A DNA stretch of 64,000 nt from AP-15 sp963762575 (GCA_963762575.1 CAVXLL010000001.1:248001-312000), one strand, 5' to 3'; positions 44,371 to 52,260 are shown, counted from the first letter of the stretch. Numbers and translations: made by a program. Notes: generated by a model from the letters alone, not told the origin.

Positions 44371-44927
44371 GTGATCGTGAGCTTGCCGTCGCGCATTTCG
44401 TAGCCTTGCAGCCGGCTCAGAAAGCTCATGCCGAGCAGCGAAACGTCAAGGTGTTCGAGCACGGAGGCGGGCACATCATAAATCGACAACTGGCCGATAC
44501 GGATTTCGCGCAGGGTCACCGGCGCCATGCGCGCGGTGCCGTTGGCGGTTTGGACATGTTCGCTGAACGCCAGGCTCGCGGGATTGATGCCGGCGGCGCG
44601 GGCATCCGCCGGGGTGAGCGTCACCAGGCTGGCGCCGGTGTCGACGAGCATGCGGACCGGAGCACCGTTGACGGCGGTGTCGAGCACGACGTGGCCCCGT
44701 TCGTTCGCCCTGTATACGATCGTGTTGGAGGGCGGGCCAGAGGCGTGCGGGGCCGACATGGCGGCTTGTCCCTCCCGTCCGGCCGGCGAGGCAGTATCCG
44801 GCAACAGCGCTGCGCCATGATCCAGCAGCCCGACACCGAGGAGGACGATACCGAAGCACAGAAATACCCAACGCAATGCCCAGCCGATCACGATACCCGC
44901 CCCGGTCCCAATTTTCGCCTGTCGCAC
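44364..44927 (-). CDS. Retropepsin-like aspartic protease, clan AA, membrane-anchored
   Basis: A 187-residue protein with a single N-terminal membrane helix (about 17-37) and a periplasmic protease domain (about 75-187) of the TIGR02281 type. The catalytic motif is LVDTGASLVTLTPADARAAG (about 98-117). It ends with SLLGMSFLSRLQGYEMRDG and LTITW, nearly matching the protease at 26271, so the two are paralogues; this one lacks the SH3-like segment. It overlaps the CDF gene by seven bases. Confidence 0.9.
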   Translation of the reverse strand: MRQAKIGTGAGIVIGWALRWVFLCFGIVLLGVGLLDHGAALLPDTASPAGREGQAAMSAPHASGPPSNTIVYRANERGHVVLDTAVNGAPVRMLVDTGASLVTLTPADARAAGINPASLAFSEHVQTANGTARMAPVTLREIRIGQLSIYDVPASVLEHLDVSLLGMSFLSRLQGYEMRDGKLTITW

Positions 44928-44959
44928 TCTGCCAGAGGGCGCTTAAGCCTTGGTGAACG

Positions 44960-45000
44960 CCCTCACCCACTCAGCCTCTCCCGCTATGCGGGACGAGGGG
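44960..45000. repeat. Partial copy of the 90-bp palindromic element
   Basis: CCCTCACCC at 44960-44968 followed by the internal hairpin CTCTCCCGC-TAT-GCGGGACGAG (44977-44994) and GGGG match the left half of the element at 46811-46900. The right terminal arm is missing. It sits just downstream of the MT-A70 gene and just upstream of the protease gene (both on the minus strand). Confidence 0.7.
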
Positions 45001-45017
45001 CTTCGCGAAGAGCTGCG

Positions 45018-45641
45018 CTACTTTGCGGCCTGGGGCGCGTCGGGACAGCTGTTCGCACGCCAGCGGCGACGCCTAATCCCGGGCAATTCGGTGTCCGCAC
45101 CCCAGCTGTCCCAGCCCGGCCGCCGGAAACGGGCGAACATTTCGAGATAAGGCCCCTCGCATAGCGCCTCTATACGTTCGTAAGCCTCGTCCGGTTTCCG
45201 GCTGTGCTCCCGGCGCGGCGAGACGATCAGCTTGCGAACATTGGTTCCACGGCGATGCGGCTTGCCACGCGTGGCGAGCAGGCACAGCTCAGGGTTGGCT
45301 CGCGTCCAGAACCCGAGCCCGGTAAAAAAGCTGCCTTCACTGAACGAATTATCCGGCCTCTTCAACTTTGCCCAATAGAAACCGACGGTCTTATAAGTAA
45401 ATCCCCAGGCATGTACTATTTCGAACGCTTTCTCCAGCAGAGGATCTGTTGTCCAAAGCAACAAGACGCAGTCGTCGGCCGCCCATTCAGGCACCGGCAA
45501 CGCCTTGATGTCGGCGAGAGACATGCAGTCGTAATAGGCTTCCGGGCTCCGACCCTTGCCCTTCCGCGAATAGGTGGCGAAGGTCCAGGGCGGATCGGCA
45601 TAGATGACCTTGTAGTGTTTGGAGTGAGGAGAGCCGCTCAT
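45018..45641 (-). CDS. MT-A70 family adenine methyltransferase
   Basis: A 207-residue SAM-dependent N6-adenine methyltransferase. The catalytic motif DPPW is at residues 16-19, preceded by VIYA. Family blocks follow: CVLLLWTTDPLLEKAFEIV (about 58-76), FYWAKLKRPDN (about 88-98), GFWTRANPELCLLATRGKP (about 109-127) and SPRREHSRKPDEAYE (about 141-155). The full minimal fold is present. The C-terminal 20 residues are Arg-rich and lie next to a repeat element. There is no restriction enzyme nearby, so it may be an orphan DNA methyltransferase or act on RNA. Confidence 0.92.
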   Translation of the reverse strand: MSGSPHSKHYKVIYADPPWTFATYSRKGKGRSPEAYYDCMSLADIKALPVPEWAADDCVLLLWTTDPLLEKAFEIVHAWGFTYKTVGFYWAKLKRPDNSFSEGSFFTGLGFWTRANPELCLLATRGKPHRRGTNVRKLIVSPRREHSRKPDEAYERIEALCEGPYLEMFARFRRPGWDSWGADTELPGIRRRRWRANSCPDAPQAAK

Positions 45642-45672
45642 CGGCGCATGCTCGCGGGCGCCCGCCGCATGG

Positions 45673-45867
45673 TCAACCTGCTTCCTCGCCGTCGCCTTCG
45701 TCGGGTCCCTCCTCGGTCGGGATGCTGTAATTGCCCTTGAGCCAGCGGCCGAGATCGATCTGCGCGCAGCGCGCCGAGCAGAATGGCCGATACTGCGGCA
45801 TCGGCGGCTTGCCGCAAATCGGGCATGGGCGCGGTGCGGGCCGCTCTATCGACGAGATGGAGGCCAT
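45673..45867 (-). CDS. yacG: DNA gyrase inhibitor YacG, zinc-binding
   Basis: A 64-residue protein. Zinc is bound by C15, C18, C30 and C34 (CPICG ... FCSARC), followed by QIDLGRWLKGNYSIP, the family hallmark. The acidic C-terminus (EEGPDEGDGEEAG) is typical. It binds GyrB and inhibits its activity. The start at 45867 is fixed by family length, although the frame stays open upstream inside the RNase gene region. It follows the RNase E/G gene by 16 bases. Confidence 0.93.
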   Translation of the reverse strand: MASISSIERPAPRPCPICGKPPMPQYRPFCSARCAQIDLGRWLKGNYSIPTEEGPDEGDGEEAG

Positions 45868-45883
45868 TGCCGAGCGGATATAA

Positions 45884-47320
45884 TCAGAGCGCCGAGATTT
45901 GAAAACGTTCGCGCTCATAGCCGGGATCGGCCTCGATCGCGATGTTGCGGGCGAATCGCTGCTCGGCTTGCCGCACGGCATCAGCCATGGCGCCCGCCAA
46001 GGCAGCCGCGACATCCGGAGCGACATCGATGCGCCATCGCCGGCCGGGCTGCGCCCGCGCTGCGCGGCGCAGCCCGCGTAGCGCTTCGTGCGCGACGGTG
46101 ACCGCAGTCTTGACGAGAGCGCCGCCCGGGCGCGGCTCGAGCAACGCCTCGGCGAGCGGGCGGCGGCGGCGCGGCCGCACCAGCTCGAAGTGTCCGAGCC
46201 GGGTCCAGCCGAGGAGCTGCGGGGCTGCCGGATCGGGGGCGAGTGACTCGGCGAACGCCGCGCGCAGCTTTTCGCGCGCCGAGCGGCTGTCCAGCCCGAC
46301 AAAATCGACGACGATGCCGCCGCCCAAATTGCGCAGCCGGATCTGCCGGGCGATGGTCCCGGCTGCCGCGAGGTTCGCCATGAAACCGGTGCGCTCTGGC
46401 GACCCCGTTTCCGGGGTTCCCGTGTCGACGTCGATCAGGATGCCGGCCCGGGTCGCCTCGAAATGCACGAAACCGCCGCCCGGGAGGGCGAGCGTAGCGG
46501 ACAGGGCCTCGTCGAATACAGCGTCGAGATCAATCGGCCGCTCCGTTTCCGGAAGGTGTGCGACCGCGCTGTCCCGAAAAGCGTCGCGAAGTTCGGGAAT
46601 GGCCGCAGGATCGTCTACGAGGATCTCGTCGGGGGCGCCCGGCAGCGTGCCGGCGAGCGCCGCGGCAAAGCACGCTACCGGATCTAGCCTGGCCGGCGGG
46701 TCGAGTCGTGAAGCGCGGTCGAGGATATCATGCCAGCGCTGCGCCAGTGCCGCCGCCGCATCGGCGATCGCGTCAGATGGCGCAGCTTCGAGAAGCCTCA
46801 GCCCGGCTGCACCCTCACCCGCCTCGCTGCGCTCGGCACCCTCTCCCGCATTGCGGGAGAGGGGGGACCCAGCCCCGCTAGGGGAAGGGTGGGTGAGGGT
46901 CTTGAGCCTCGAGAGAAGTTGCTTGCGTTCGTCAGGCGCGAGCGCCTCCCCACCTTTGAAGCCGGGGCGGCCGACGATCAGTTCGAGGAGCCGGCCGCGC
47001 AAGCTTGCGGCCATCGTCACCCTTGCGGCTCTGCCGGCCTGGGCCTCGCGGCGGATTTGCACGATTACGCGCTCGCCCTCGTTTAGCCGCTTGCCGCGGG
47101 GGAGAACCTCGCTCTGAGGGAGGAAGGCGGGCCTGTCGCCGCCGATATCGACGAGCGCCGCGCCGAGCGCCGGCAAGAGCCGCACGGCTCGGCCGAGATG
47201 AATGCTGCCGGCTTCATTGCGGTCGCCGCGCTCGACGTAGAGTTCGACGGGCACACCCTTTTCGAGCAGCGCCGCGCGCCACTCACCGGGGCCCGCCAAT
47301 ATCAGCAGCTCGCGAGCCAA
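45884..47320 (-). CDS. Ribonuclease E/G family protein with an in-frame palindromic insertion
   Basis: An endoribonuclease of the RNase E/G family, about 478 residues, that processes and degrades RNA. The S1-type domain is at the N-terminus (GVPVELYVERGD, GRAVRLLPALGAALVDIGGDRPAFL). The catalytic part is in the second half: GGFVHFEATRAGILIDVDTG, RQIRLRNLGGGIVVDFVGLD (about 345-364). The start is uncertain: no ATG is available near the domain edge, and a TTG at 47320 is chosen, overlapping maf by 19 bases. Between the S1 domain and the catalytic part lies a 30-residue segment (rich in Gly, Ser, Glu, Ala) encoded by an exactly 90-bp palindromic repeat. The protein has short sequence compared with RNase E and no long C-terminal scaffold, nearer to RNase G. 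Confidence 0.85.
   Translation of the reverse strand: MARELLILAGPGEWRAALLEKGVPVELYVERGDRNEAGSIHLGRAVRLLPALGAALVDIGGDRPAFLPQSEVLPRGKRLNEGERVIVQIRREAQAGRAARVTMAASLRGRLLELIVGRPGFKGGEALAPDERKQLLSRLKTLTHPSPSGAGSPLSRNAGEGAERSEAGEGAAGLRLLEAAPSDAIADAAAALAQRWHDILDRASRLDPPARLDPVACFAAALAGTLPGAPDEILVDDPAAIPELRDAFRDSAVAHLPETERPIDLDAVFDEALSATLALPGGGFVHFEATRAGILIDVDTGTPETGSPERTGFMANLAAAGTIARQIRLRNLGGGIVVDFVGLDSRSAREKLRAAFAESLAPDPAAPQLLGWTRLGHFELVRPRRRRPLAEALLEPRPGGALVKTAVTVAHEALRGLRRAARAQPGRRWRIDVAPDVAAALAGAMADAVRQAEQRFARNIAIEADPGYERERFQISAL
46811..46900. repeat. 90-bp palindromic element inserted in frame in the RNase E/G gene
   Basis: The ends are exact 10-bp inverted repeats, ACCCTCACCC (46811-46820) and GGGTGAGGGT (46891-46900). 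Inside is a perfect hairpin, CTCTCCCGC (46841-46849) with GCGGGAGAG (46853-46861). The length is exactly 90 bases, 30 codons, with no stop in the gene frame. Related sequence lies at 44960-45000 and 49705-49757. Confidence 0.85.
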
Positions 47321-47898
47321 CTCGGTCGATAACCGCGGCCGGCGAGCAGCTGTATAGTCTCGAAGAGCGGCAGCCCGACGACATTGGAATAGGAGCCGCT
47401 GACCCAGCGGATCAGTGCCGCCGCCCGTCCCTGAATCGCGTACCCGCCGGCCTTGCCCTGCCATTCGCCGCTGCGCAGATAAGCCCCAATCTCGGCCTCG
47501 CTCAGCCGTTTGAAGGCGACCTGGCTATCGACGAGGCGCGTCACCAGCCCACCGTCGGGGCTCGCCGCTGCGATGCCGCCATGCACCCTGTGGCGGCGCC
47601 CCGACAAAAGTTCGAGGCAGGCCCGCGCGCTCGCCTCATCCTCGCTTTTCGGCAGGATGCGCCGGCCGCAGGCAACGACGGTGTCGGCCGCCAGGACATA
47701 GGCGCCGGGATGGCGCGAGACTACCGACTGCGCCTTTTCCTGCGCGAGGCGCATCGCATGTGCAGGAGGCAACTCACCACGGCGGGGGGTCTCGTCAATG
47801 TCGGCCGGATCGATGCAGTCGGGCATGAGGCCAACTTGGCGCAGCAGTTCGAGGCGGCGCGGCGAGGCGGAGGCGAGCACGAGGGGCGGCCCCGTCAC
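47302..47898 (-). CDS. maf: Maf family nucleotide pyrophosphatase
   Basis: A 198-residue house-cleaning enzyme that hydrolyses non-canonical nucleoside triphosphates. The N-terminal LASASPRRLELLRQVG (about 7-22) is the phosphate-binding motif. The catalytic loop ADTVVACG (about 69-76), the ASARACLELLSGRRHRVHGG block and GKAGGYAIQGRAAALI (about 150-165) are present. It starts seven bases after UPF0262 and overlaps the RNase E/G gene, in the conserved order. Confidence 0.93.
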   Translation of the reverse strand: MTGPPLVLASASPRRLELLRQVGLMPDCIDPADIDETPRRGELPPAHAMRLAQEKAQSVVSRHPGAYVLAADTVVACGRRILPKSEDEASARACLELLSGRRHRVHGGIAAASPDGGLVTRLVDSQVAFKRLSEAEIGAYLRSGEWQGKAGGYAIQGRAAALIRWVSGSYSNVVGLPLFETIQLLAGRGYRPSWLASC

Positions 47899-47905
47899 AA
47901 CACAG

Positions 47906-48385
47906 TCACCCCCGCAGATGCAGCACGCAAATCAGGGTGAAAAGGCGCCGAGCCGTGTCGAGATCGATCTCGATCTTGTCGGCGAGCCGCTCGATCAGCA
48001 GCGCGGATCCCTCGTTGTGCAAGGACCGCCTGCCGACGTCGATCGCCTCGATTTGCGCGAGGCTCGAACGGCGGATCGCTTCGTAATAACTGTCGCAGAC
48101 CATGAAATAATCTTTCACGATCCCACGAAACGGCGCGAGCGGCAGAGTGATCGTTTCGTTCGAGCCGTTCGCCGTCGAGCGGATTTCGATGCTGAGGCGG
48201 TTCTCCTCGATCGCCAAATGCAGATGGTAAGGCCCGTTACAGCCGGAAACCGGCGCGAAATGGTTCTCTTCGAGGAGATCGAAGATCGCCACCGCCCGCT
48301 CGTGCTCGATGTCGGGACTGCGGCGGACGACCGTATGCTCGTCGAGAGTGATGCCGGCAATACGCGAGGCGTCCTGCTCACCCAT
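47906..48385 (-). CDS. UPF0262 family protein
   Basis: A 159-residue protein of an uncharacterised family found in alphaproteobacteria. The start at 48385 (MGEQDASRIAGITLDE) is fixed by the conserved opening; the frame is open further upstream antisense-like within hisD. Conserved stretches: HERAVAIFDLLEENHF (about 28-43), YHLHLAIEENRLSIEIR (about 53-69), LPLAPFRGIVKDYFMVCDSY (about 80-99) and IDLDTARRLFTLICVLHLRG. Function unknown. It follows hisD by 11 bases. Confidence 0.92.
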   Translation of the reverse strand: MGEQDASRIAGITLDEHTVVRRSPDIEHERAVAIFDLLEENHFAPVSGCNGPYHLHLAIEENRLSIEIRSTANGSNETITLPLAPFRGIVKDYFMVCDSYYEAIRRSSLAQIEAIDVGRRSLHNEGSALLIERLADKIEIDLDTARRLFTLICVLHLRG

Positions 48386-48396
48386 TGTATGTCGAG

Positions 48397-49701
48397 TTAC
48401 CCCGCGCGCGCCCGATCCAACCGGATCGACAATGACAACGCGTGCGCGTCCAGTCCCTCCGCCTCGGCGAGGCGGATCGCCGAGGGGGCGAGCGCCGCGA
48501 GGCTCGCCGCGTCGCAACGGACGAGCGAAGTGCGCTTCAGGAAATCGAGAACCCCGAGGCCGGAGGCAAAGCGGGCGCTTCGGGCGGTCGGCAGGACGTG
48601 GTTGGGCCCTGCGATGTAGTCGCCGATCGCTTCGGGCGTGTGGCGGCCGAGAAAAATCGCCCCGGCATGATGCACCCGCTCGGCCAATCCGTCGGCTTCG
48701 TCGAGCGCCAGTTCGAGATGCTCGGGCGCGATCCGGTCGATCAGCGCCGGCGCCTCGTCCCAATCGACGACGATCAGAATGGCGCCGTGCGCCTGCCAGC
48801 TGGCGCGCGCTATCTGCGTGCGCGGCAGCTGCGCCAGGTGGCGCTCTACCGCCGCTTCGACCGCACCCGCAAAATCGGCGTCGTTGGTGATGAGCATCGC
48901 CTGCGCAGCGCCGTCATGCTCCGCCTGCGACAACAGATCGGCGGCGATCCAGTCCGGGTCGTTGTGCCGGTCGGCGACGACCAGGATTTCGGACGGGCCG
49001 GCGATCATGTCGATCCCGACCCTGCCGAAGACCCGCCGCTTGGCCGCGGCGACATAGGCGTTTCCCGGACCGACGATCTTGTCGACGGGCGCGATCGTCG
49101 CCGTGCCGTAGGCGAGCGCCGCGATCGCCTGCGCGCCGCCGACCCGGTATATCTCATCGATCCCGACCATTTGGGCGGCGGCAAGAACCAGTGGGTTCAG
49201 CACGCCGCGCGGGGTCGGCACGGTCATGACCAGCCGCTCGACTCCGGCCACATTCGCCGGGATGGCGTTCATCAACACCGAAGAGGGATAGGCAGCGGTG
49301 CCGCCGGGGACGTAGAGGCCCGCCGCGGCGACTGGACGCCAGCGCGCGGCGAGCCGCACACCTATCTCGTCGACATAGTCGATCGGAGCAGGCAGCTGGC
49401 GGCGATGAAAGCTCTCGATCCGTTCCGCCGCGACGCGCAGCGCGGCGACGGTCTCGGCGTGCGCCGCAGCGGCGCCATCGGCGATCTCCCGCCCCGTCAG
49501 CGCGAGGCCGCCGGCCGCGAGATCCATCCCGTCGAAGCGGCGCGTATAATCGATCAGCGCCGCATCCCCGCGGGAGGCGACATCCTCTATGATCTCGGCG
49601 ACCGCTGCGTCGACATCGGCCGCGCTCTCCCGCTTCGCCGCGAGCAGCTGTCGGAACCCCGCCTCGAAACCGGGGTCGCCGGTGGAGAGCGTGACCGGCA
49701 T
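48397..49701 (-). CDS. hisD: Histidinol dehydrogenase
   Basis: A 434-residue zinc enzyme for the last two steps of histidine synthesis, L-histidinol to L-histidine with two NAD. The family blocks GPGNAYVAAAKRRVFGRVGIDM (in parts, about 210-230) and AGPSEILVVAD are present. LLSQAEHDGAAQAM (about 255-268) carries the zinc-binding Gln and His. The C-terminal motif GPNHVLPTARSARF (about 362-375) supplies substrate contacts. Its ATG shares one base with the hisG stop (TGATG). Confidence 0.97.
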   Translation of the reverse strand: MPVTLSTGDPGFEAGFRQLLAAKRESAADVDAAVAEIIEDVASRGDAALIDYTRRFDGMDLAAGGLALTGREIADGAAAAHAETVAALRVAAERIESFHRRQLPAPIDYVDEIGVRLAARWRPVAAAGLYVPGGTAAYPSSVLMNAIPANVAGVERLVMTVPTPRGVLNPLVLAAAQMVGIDEIYRVGGAQAIAALAYGTATIAPVDKIVGPGNAYVAAAKRRVFGRVGIDMIAGPSEILVVADRHNDPDWIAADLLSQAEHDGAAQAMLITNDADFAGAVEAAVERHLAQLPRTQIARASWQAHGAILIVVDWDEAPALIDRIAPEHLELALDEADGLAERVHHAGAIFLGRHTPEAIGDYIAGPNHVLPTARSARFASGLGVLDFLKRTSLVRCDAASLAALAPSAIRLAEAEGLDAHALSLSIRLDRARAG

Positions 49702-50435
49702 CAGCGCCCCCTGCCCCCACCCGCCTTGCTGCGCTCGGAGTGAGGCGGGGGAGGGGCTTTGCTGCCGACCGCTTCGCGAAAGCGCTCGATCCAGCAGCCG
49801 ACCTCCTCGGGACGGGTCTTCAGCGCCGGGCGGTTGACGATCAACCGGGAGCTGACCTCGGCAATCCGCTCAATCTCGACCAAACCGTTGGCTTTGAGGG
49901 TGGCGCCGGTCTGCACGAGATCGACGATGTGATGGCACAGCCCCAGGCGCGGCGCGAGCTCGATCGCCCCGTTGAGCTTGATGCATTCCGCCTGAATCCC
50001 TCGCGCCGCAAAATGCCGGCGGGTCACTTCCGGGTACTTCGTCGCGACGCGCACATGGCTCGATCGCCTGACGTCGGCTTGTCCAAGAGCGTCCGCCGTT
50101 GCAGCAACGGCTAGGCGGCAATGCCCGACATCGAGATCGAGCGGCGCGTAAATCTCCGAGTAGTCAAACTCCATCAGCACGTCATTGCCGGCGATGCCGA
50201 GCTGAGCGGCGCCGAAGGCGACGAAGGTGGCGGCATCGAAGCTGCGCACGCGAATCAGGTCTAGACCCGGTTCGCTGGTTCTGAAATGAAGCTGGCGCGA
50301 AGCAGGGTCGTCGAAGGCCGGCTCCGGCTCGATGCCGATCCCACGCAGCAGCGGCATAACCTCGCCGAGAATCCGCCCGTTCGGCAATGCCATAATCAAG
50401 GAATCGTCGCGGATCGGCACGGGCTCGGCAGTCAC
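49701..50435 (-). CDS. hisG: ATP phosphoribosyltransferase catalytic subunit, short form
   Basis: A 244-residue HisG of the short class, which needs the HisZ regulatory subunit encoded elsewhere. It catalyses the first committed step of histidine synthesis. The family start MALPNGRILGE (about 15-25), RVATKYPEVTRRHFAARGI (about 131-149), and the phosphate-binding loop DLVQTGATLKANGL (about 179-192) are seen. The last about 20 residues (after REAVGSK) come from a palindromic repeat and are not family sequence. It overlaps the DUF2948 gene by four bases. Confidence 0.95.
   Translation of the reverse strand: MTAEPVPIRDDSLIMALPNGRILGEVMPLLRGIGIEPEPAFDDPASRQLHFRTSEPGLDLIRVRSFDAATFVAFGAAQLGIAGNDVLMEFDYSEIYAPLDLDVGHCRLAVAATADALGQADVRRSSHVRVATKYPEVTRRHFAARGIQAECIKLNGAIELAPRLGLCHHIVDLVQTGATLKANGLVEIERIAEVSSRLIVNRPALKTRPEEVGCWIERFREAVGSKAPPPPHSERSKAGGGRGR
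49705..49757. repeat. Palindromic repeat at the hisG 3' end, related to the 90-bp element
   Basis: Arms rich in CCCCCACCCGCC and GGCGGGGGAGGGG face each other around a TTGCTGCGCTCGG core; the element at 46811 has the near-identical CTCGCTGCGCTCGG. It provides the last codons of hisG and abuts the hisD start, so the hisG C-terminus has been extended by the repeat. Confidence 0.65.
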
Positions 50436-50885
50436 GAAGCTTCATCCAAATCGTGGCGGGGCTGCCATGGTGTCGGCCAAGGATCGCCGAGGTCCCTAGC
50501 GTGGCAAAGGATTCGCCCGACCTCGAGCCGGATCGCCGCGCCGCCGGAAAATTCGAGATGGACTGCGTCATCTTCCGGCCGGATCGCCAGCAACGACAAT
50601 ATCCGGCCGTCATCGGTGCGGCGGAACCCGCTGTACGACACCGCCGCCACCTCGCTGAAGGTAACGCCGCACAAGAACTCGCTCAAATGGGGCTTCGCAG
50701 GGCGCTGGGCGGAGCCCGTTTTCCCAGCGGAATCGGTTGGCAACGAAAAGGAAGCTGCGCTCTTCCGGCGCATAAGCGAGATCGCTCACGGCGACGAGCG
50801 CATCCTGCAGGCAAGCCGAGATCACCGCCAAGTCCTCGGCGTCCTCGGCGCGCAGCTTCAATGCCACGCCTTCGTCAGGCGCCAT
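50432..50885 (-). pseudogene. DUF2948 family protein, frameshifted by one base
   Basis: The first frame gives MAPDEGVALKLRAEDAEDLA and EERSFLFVANRFRWE, the N-terminal part of a DUF2948 protein. Skipping one base at about 50672 joins PFERVL to CGVTFSEVAAVSYSGF in the second frame, which ends in ILSLLAIRPEDDAVHLEFSGG and EVGRILCHARDLGDPWPTPW, the family C-terminus. The restored protein is about 150 residues. The family has no known function but keeps this position between murA and hisG in alphaproteobacteria. A lesion in such a conserved gene suggests a sequence error, though true decay is possible. The start overlaps the murA end by 11 bases. Confidence 0.8.
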
Positions 50886-52158
50886 CCCGCAGCCTCTCGA
50901 TCCGGGCATTGCACCCGGCGAGCTTTTCCTCGAGCCGCTCGTAACCGCGGTCGAGATGATAAACGCGGTTGATCACGGTTTCCCCGGCGGCGGCGAGGCC
51001 TGCGACGACGAGCGACACCGAGGCCCGCAAATCCGTCGCCATGACCGGCGCCCCCATCAGCCGCGGCACGCCGCGCACCAGGGCGGAGGCGCCGTGGACG
51101 TTGATGTTGGCGCCCATCCGTGCCAGCTCCGGGACATGCATGAACCGGTTCTCAAAAATCGTCTCGGTGATCATCGAGGCGCCATTGGCGATCGTCATCA
51201 GCGCCATCATTTGCGCCTGCAGATCGGTCGGAAAGCCCGGATAGGGCTCGGTCATCGCATCGACGCCTTCGAGGCGTTCAGCATATCGCCGCACGATCAG
51301 CCCGCCGGCGGTTTCCGCGACTTCGACACCCGCGCCTTCGAGGATGCGCACGACGGCCGCAACGAGATCGAGACGGGTCCCGGTCAGCCTGACCTCGCCA
51401 TTCGTCGCCGCCGCGGCCATGATGTAGGTGCCGGTTTCGATCCGGTCCGGGATGATCGAATGCGTCGCCCCGTGCAGCCGTGGGACGCCGACGATCCTCA
51501 GACGGTCCGTGCCGATCCCATCAATGCGCGCACCCATCGCCACGAGGCATTCGGCCAGATTAGCGATTTCCGGCTCGCGCGCGGCGTTGATCAGCTGAGT
51601 CTCGCCCTCCGCAAGGCTGGCTGCCATCAACAGATTCTCGGTGGCGCCGACCGAGACCGCCGGAAACGCGATCTCCGCGCCTCGCAATCCTCTGGGGGCG
51701 CGCGCGTCGATATAGCCCTCGCGCAGCTCTACCTCGGCGCCGAGCCGCTGCAACCCTTTGATGTGGAGGTCGACCGGGCGAGTGCCAATCGCGCAACCGC
51801 CCGGCAGCGAGACGCGCGCTCGCCCGCAGCGCGCGACCAGGGGGCCGAGCACGAGGACCGAGGCCCGCATTTTCCGCACGAGGTCGTAGGGTGCGGTGCT
51901 CGAAATGATATGCCCGGCCGACAATTCGAGGACGTGCCCAGAATCTGCCCCCTCCTCGCCCCGCATTACCGCCACACCATGCTGAACCAATAGTTTCGCC
52001 ATCGTGGCGATATCGGCGAGAACCGGGACGTTCTTTAGGGTCAAGGTTTCCGACGTCAGCAGCGACGCAGCCATCAGCGGCAGGGCCGCGTTTTTGGCGC
52101 CACCGATCGGGATTACGCCTTCGAGCGGCACGCCGCCCTTGATGCAGATCTTATCCAT
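50875..52158 (-). CDS. murA: UDP-N-acetylglucosamine 1-carboxyvinyltransferase
   Basis: A 427-residue enzyme of the first committed step of peptidoglycan synthesis, adding enolpyruvate to UDP-GlcNAc. The start at 52158 (MDKICIKGGVPLEG) matches the family; a further 16 residues are open upstream. GGAKNAALP (about 19-27) and the catalytic loop with Cys122 (PGGCAIGTRPVDLH) are seen, so the enzyme should be fosfomycin-sensitive. The ending NRVYHLDRGYERLEEKLAGCNA is conserved. It heads the conserved block running to yacG. Confidence 0.97.
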   Translation of the reverse strand: MDKICIKGGVPLEGVIPIGGAKNAALPLMAASLLTSETLTLKNVPVLADIATMAKLLVQHGVAVMRGEEGADSGHVLELSAGHIISSTAPYDLVRKMRASVLVLGPLVARCGRARVSLPGGCAIGTRPVDLHIKGLQRLGAEVELREGYIDARAPRGLRGAEIAFPAVSVGATENLLMAASLAEGETQLINAAREPEIANLAECLVAMGARIDGIGTDRLRIVGVPRLHGATHSIIPDRIETGTYIMAAAATNGEVRLTGTRLDLVAAVVRILEGAGVEVAETAGGLIVRRYAERLEGVDAMTEPYPGFPTDLQAQMMALMTIANGASMITETIFENRFMHVPELARMGANINVHGASALVRGVPRLMGAPVMATDLRASVSLVVAGLAAAGETVINRVYHLDRGYERLEEKLAGCNARIERLRDGA

Positions 52159-52260
52159 CGCCTCGGTTGTAGGCGCCGCCGCCCAGACCGGCGGCAGGCA
52201 GCTCATCTATCGGCAGTCACGCCGCCGTCCGGCTGCTTTTACTCGACAGCGAAGCGCCGC

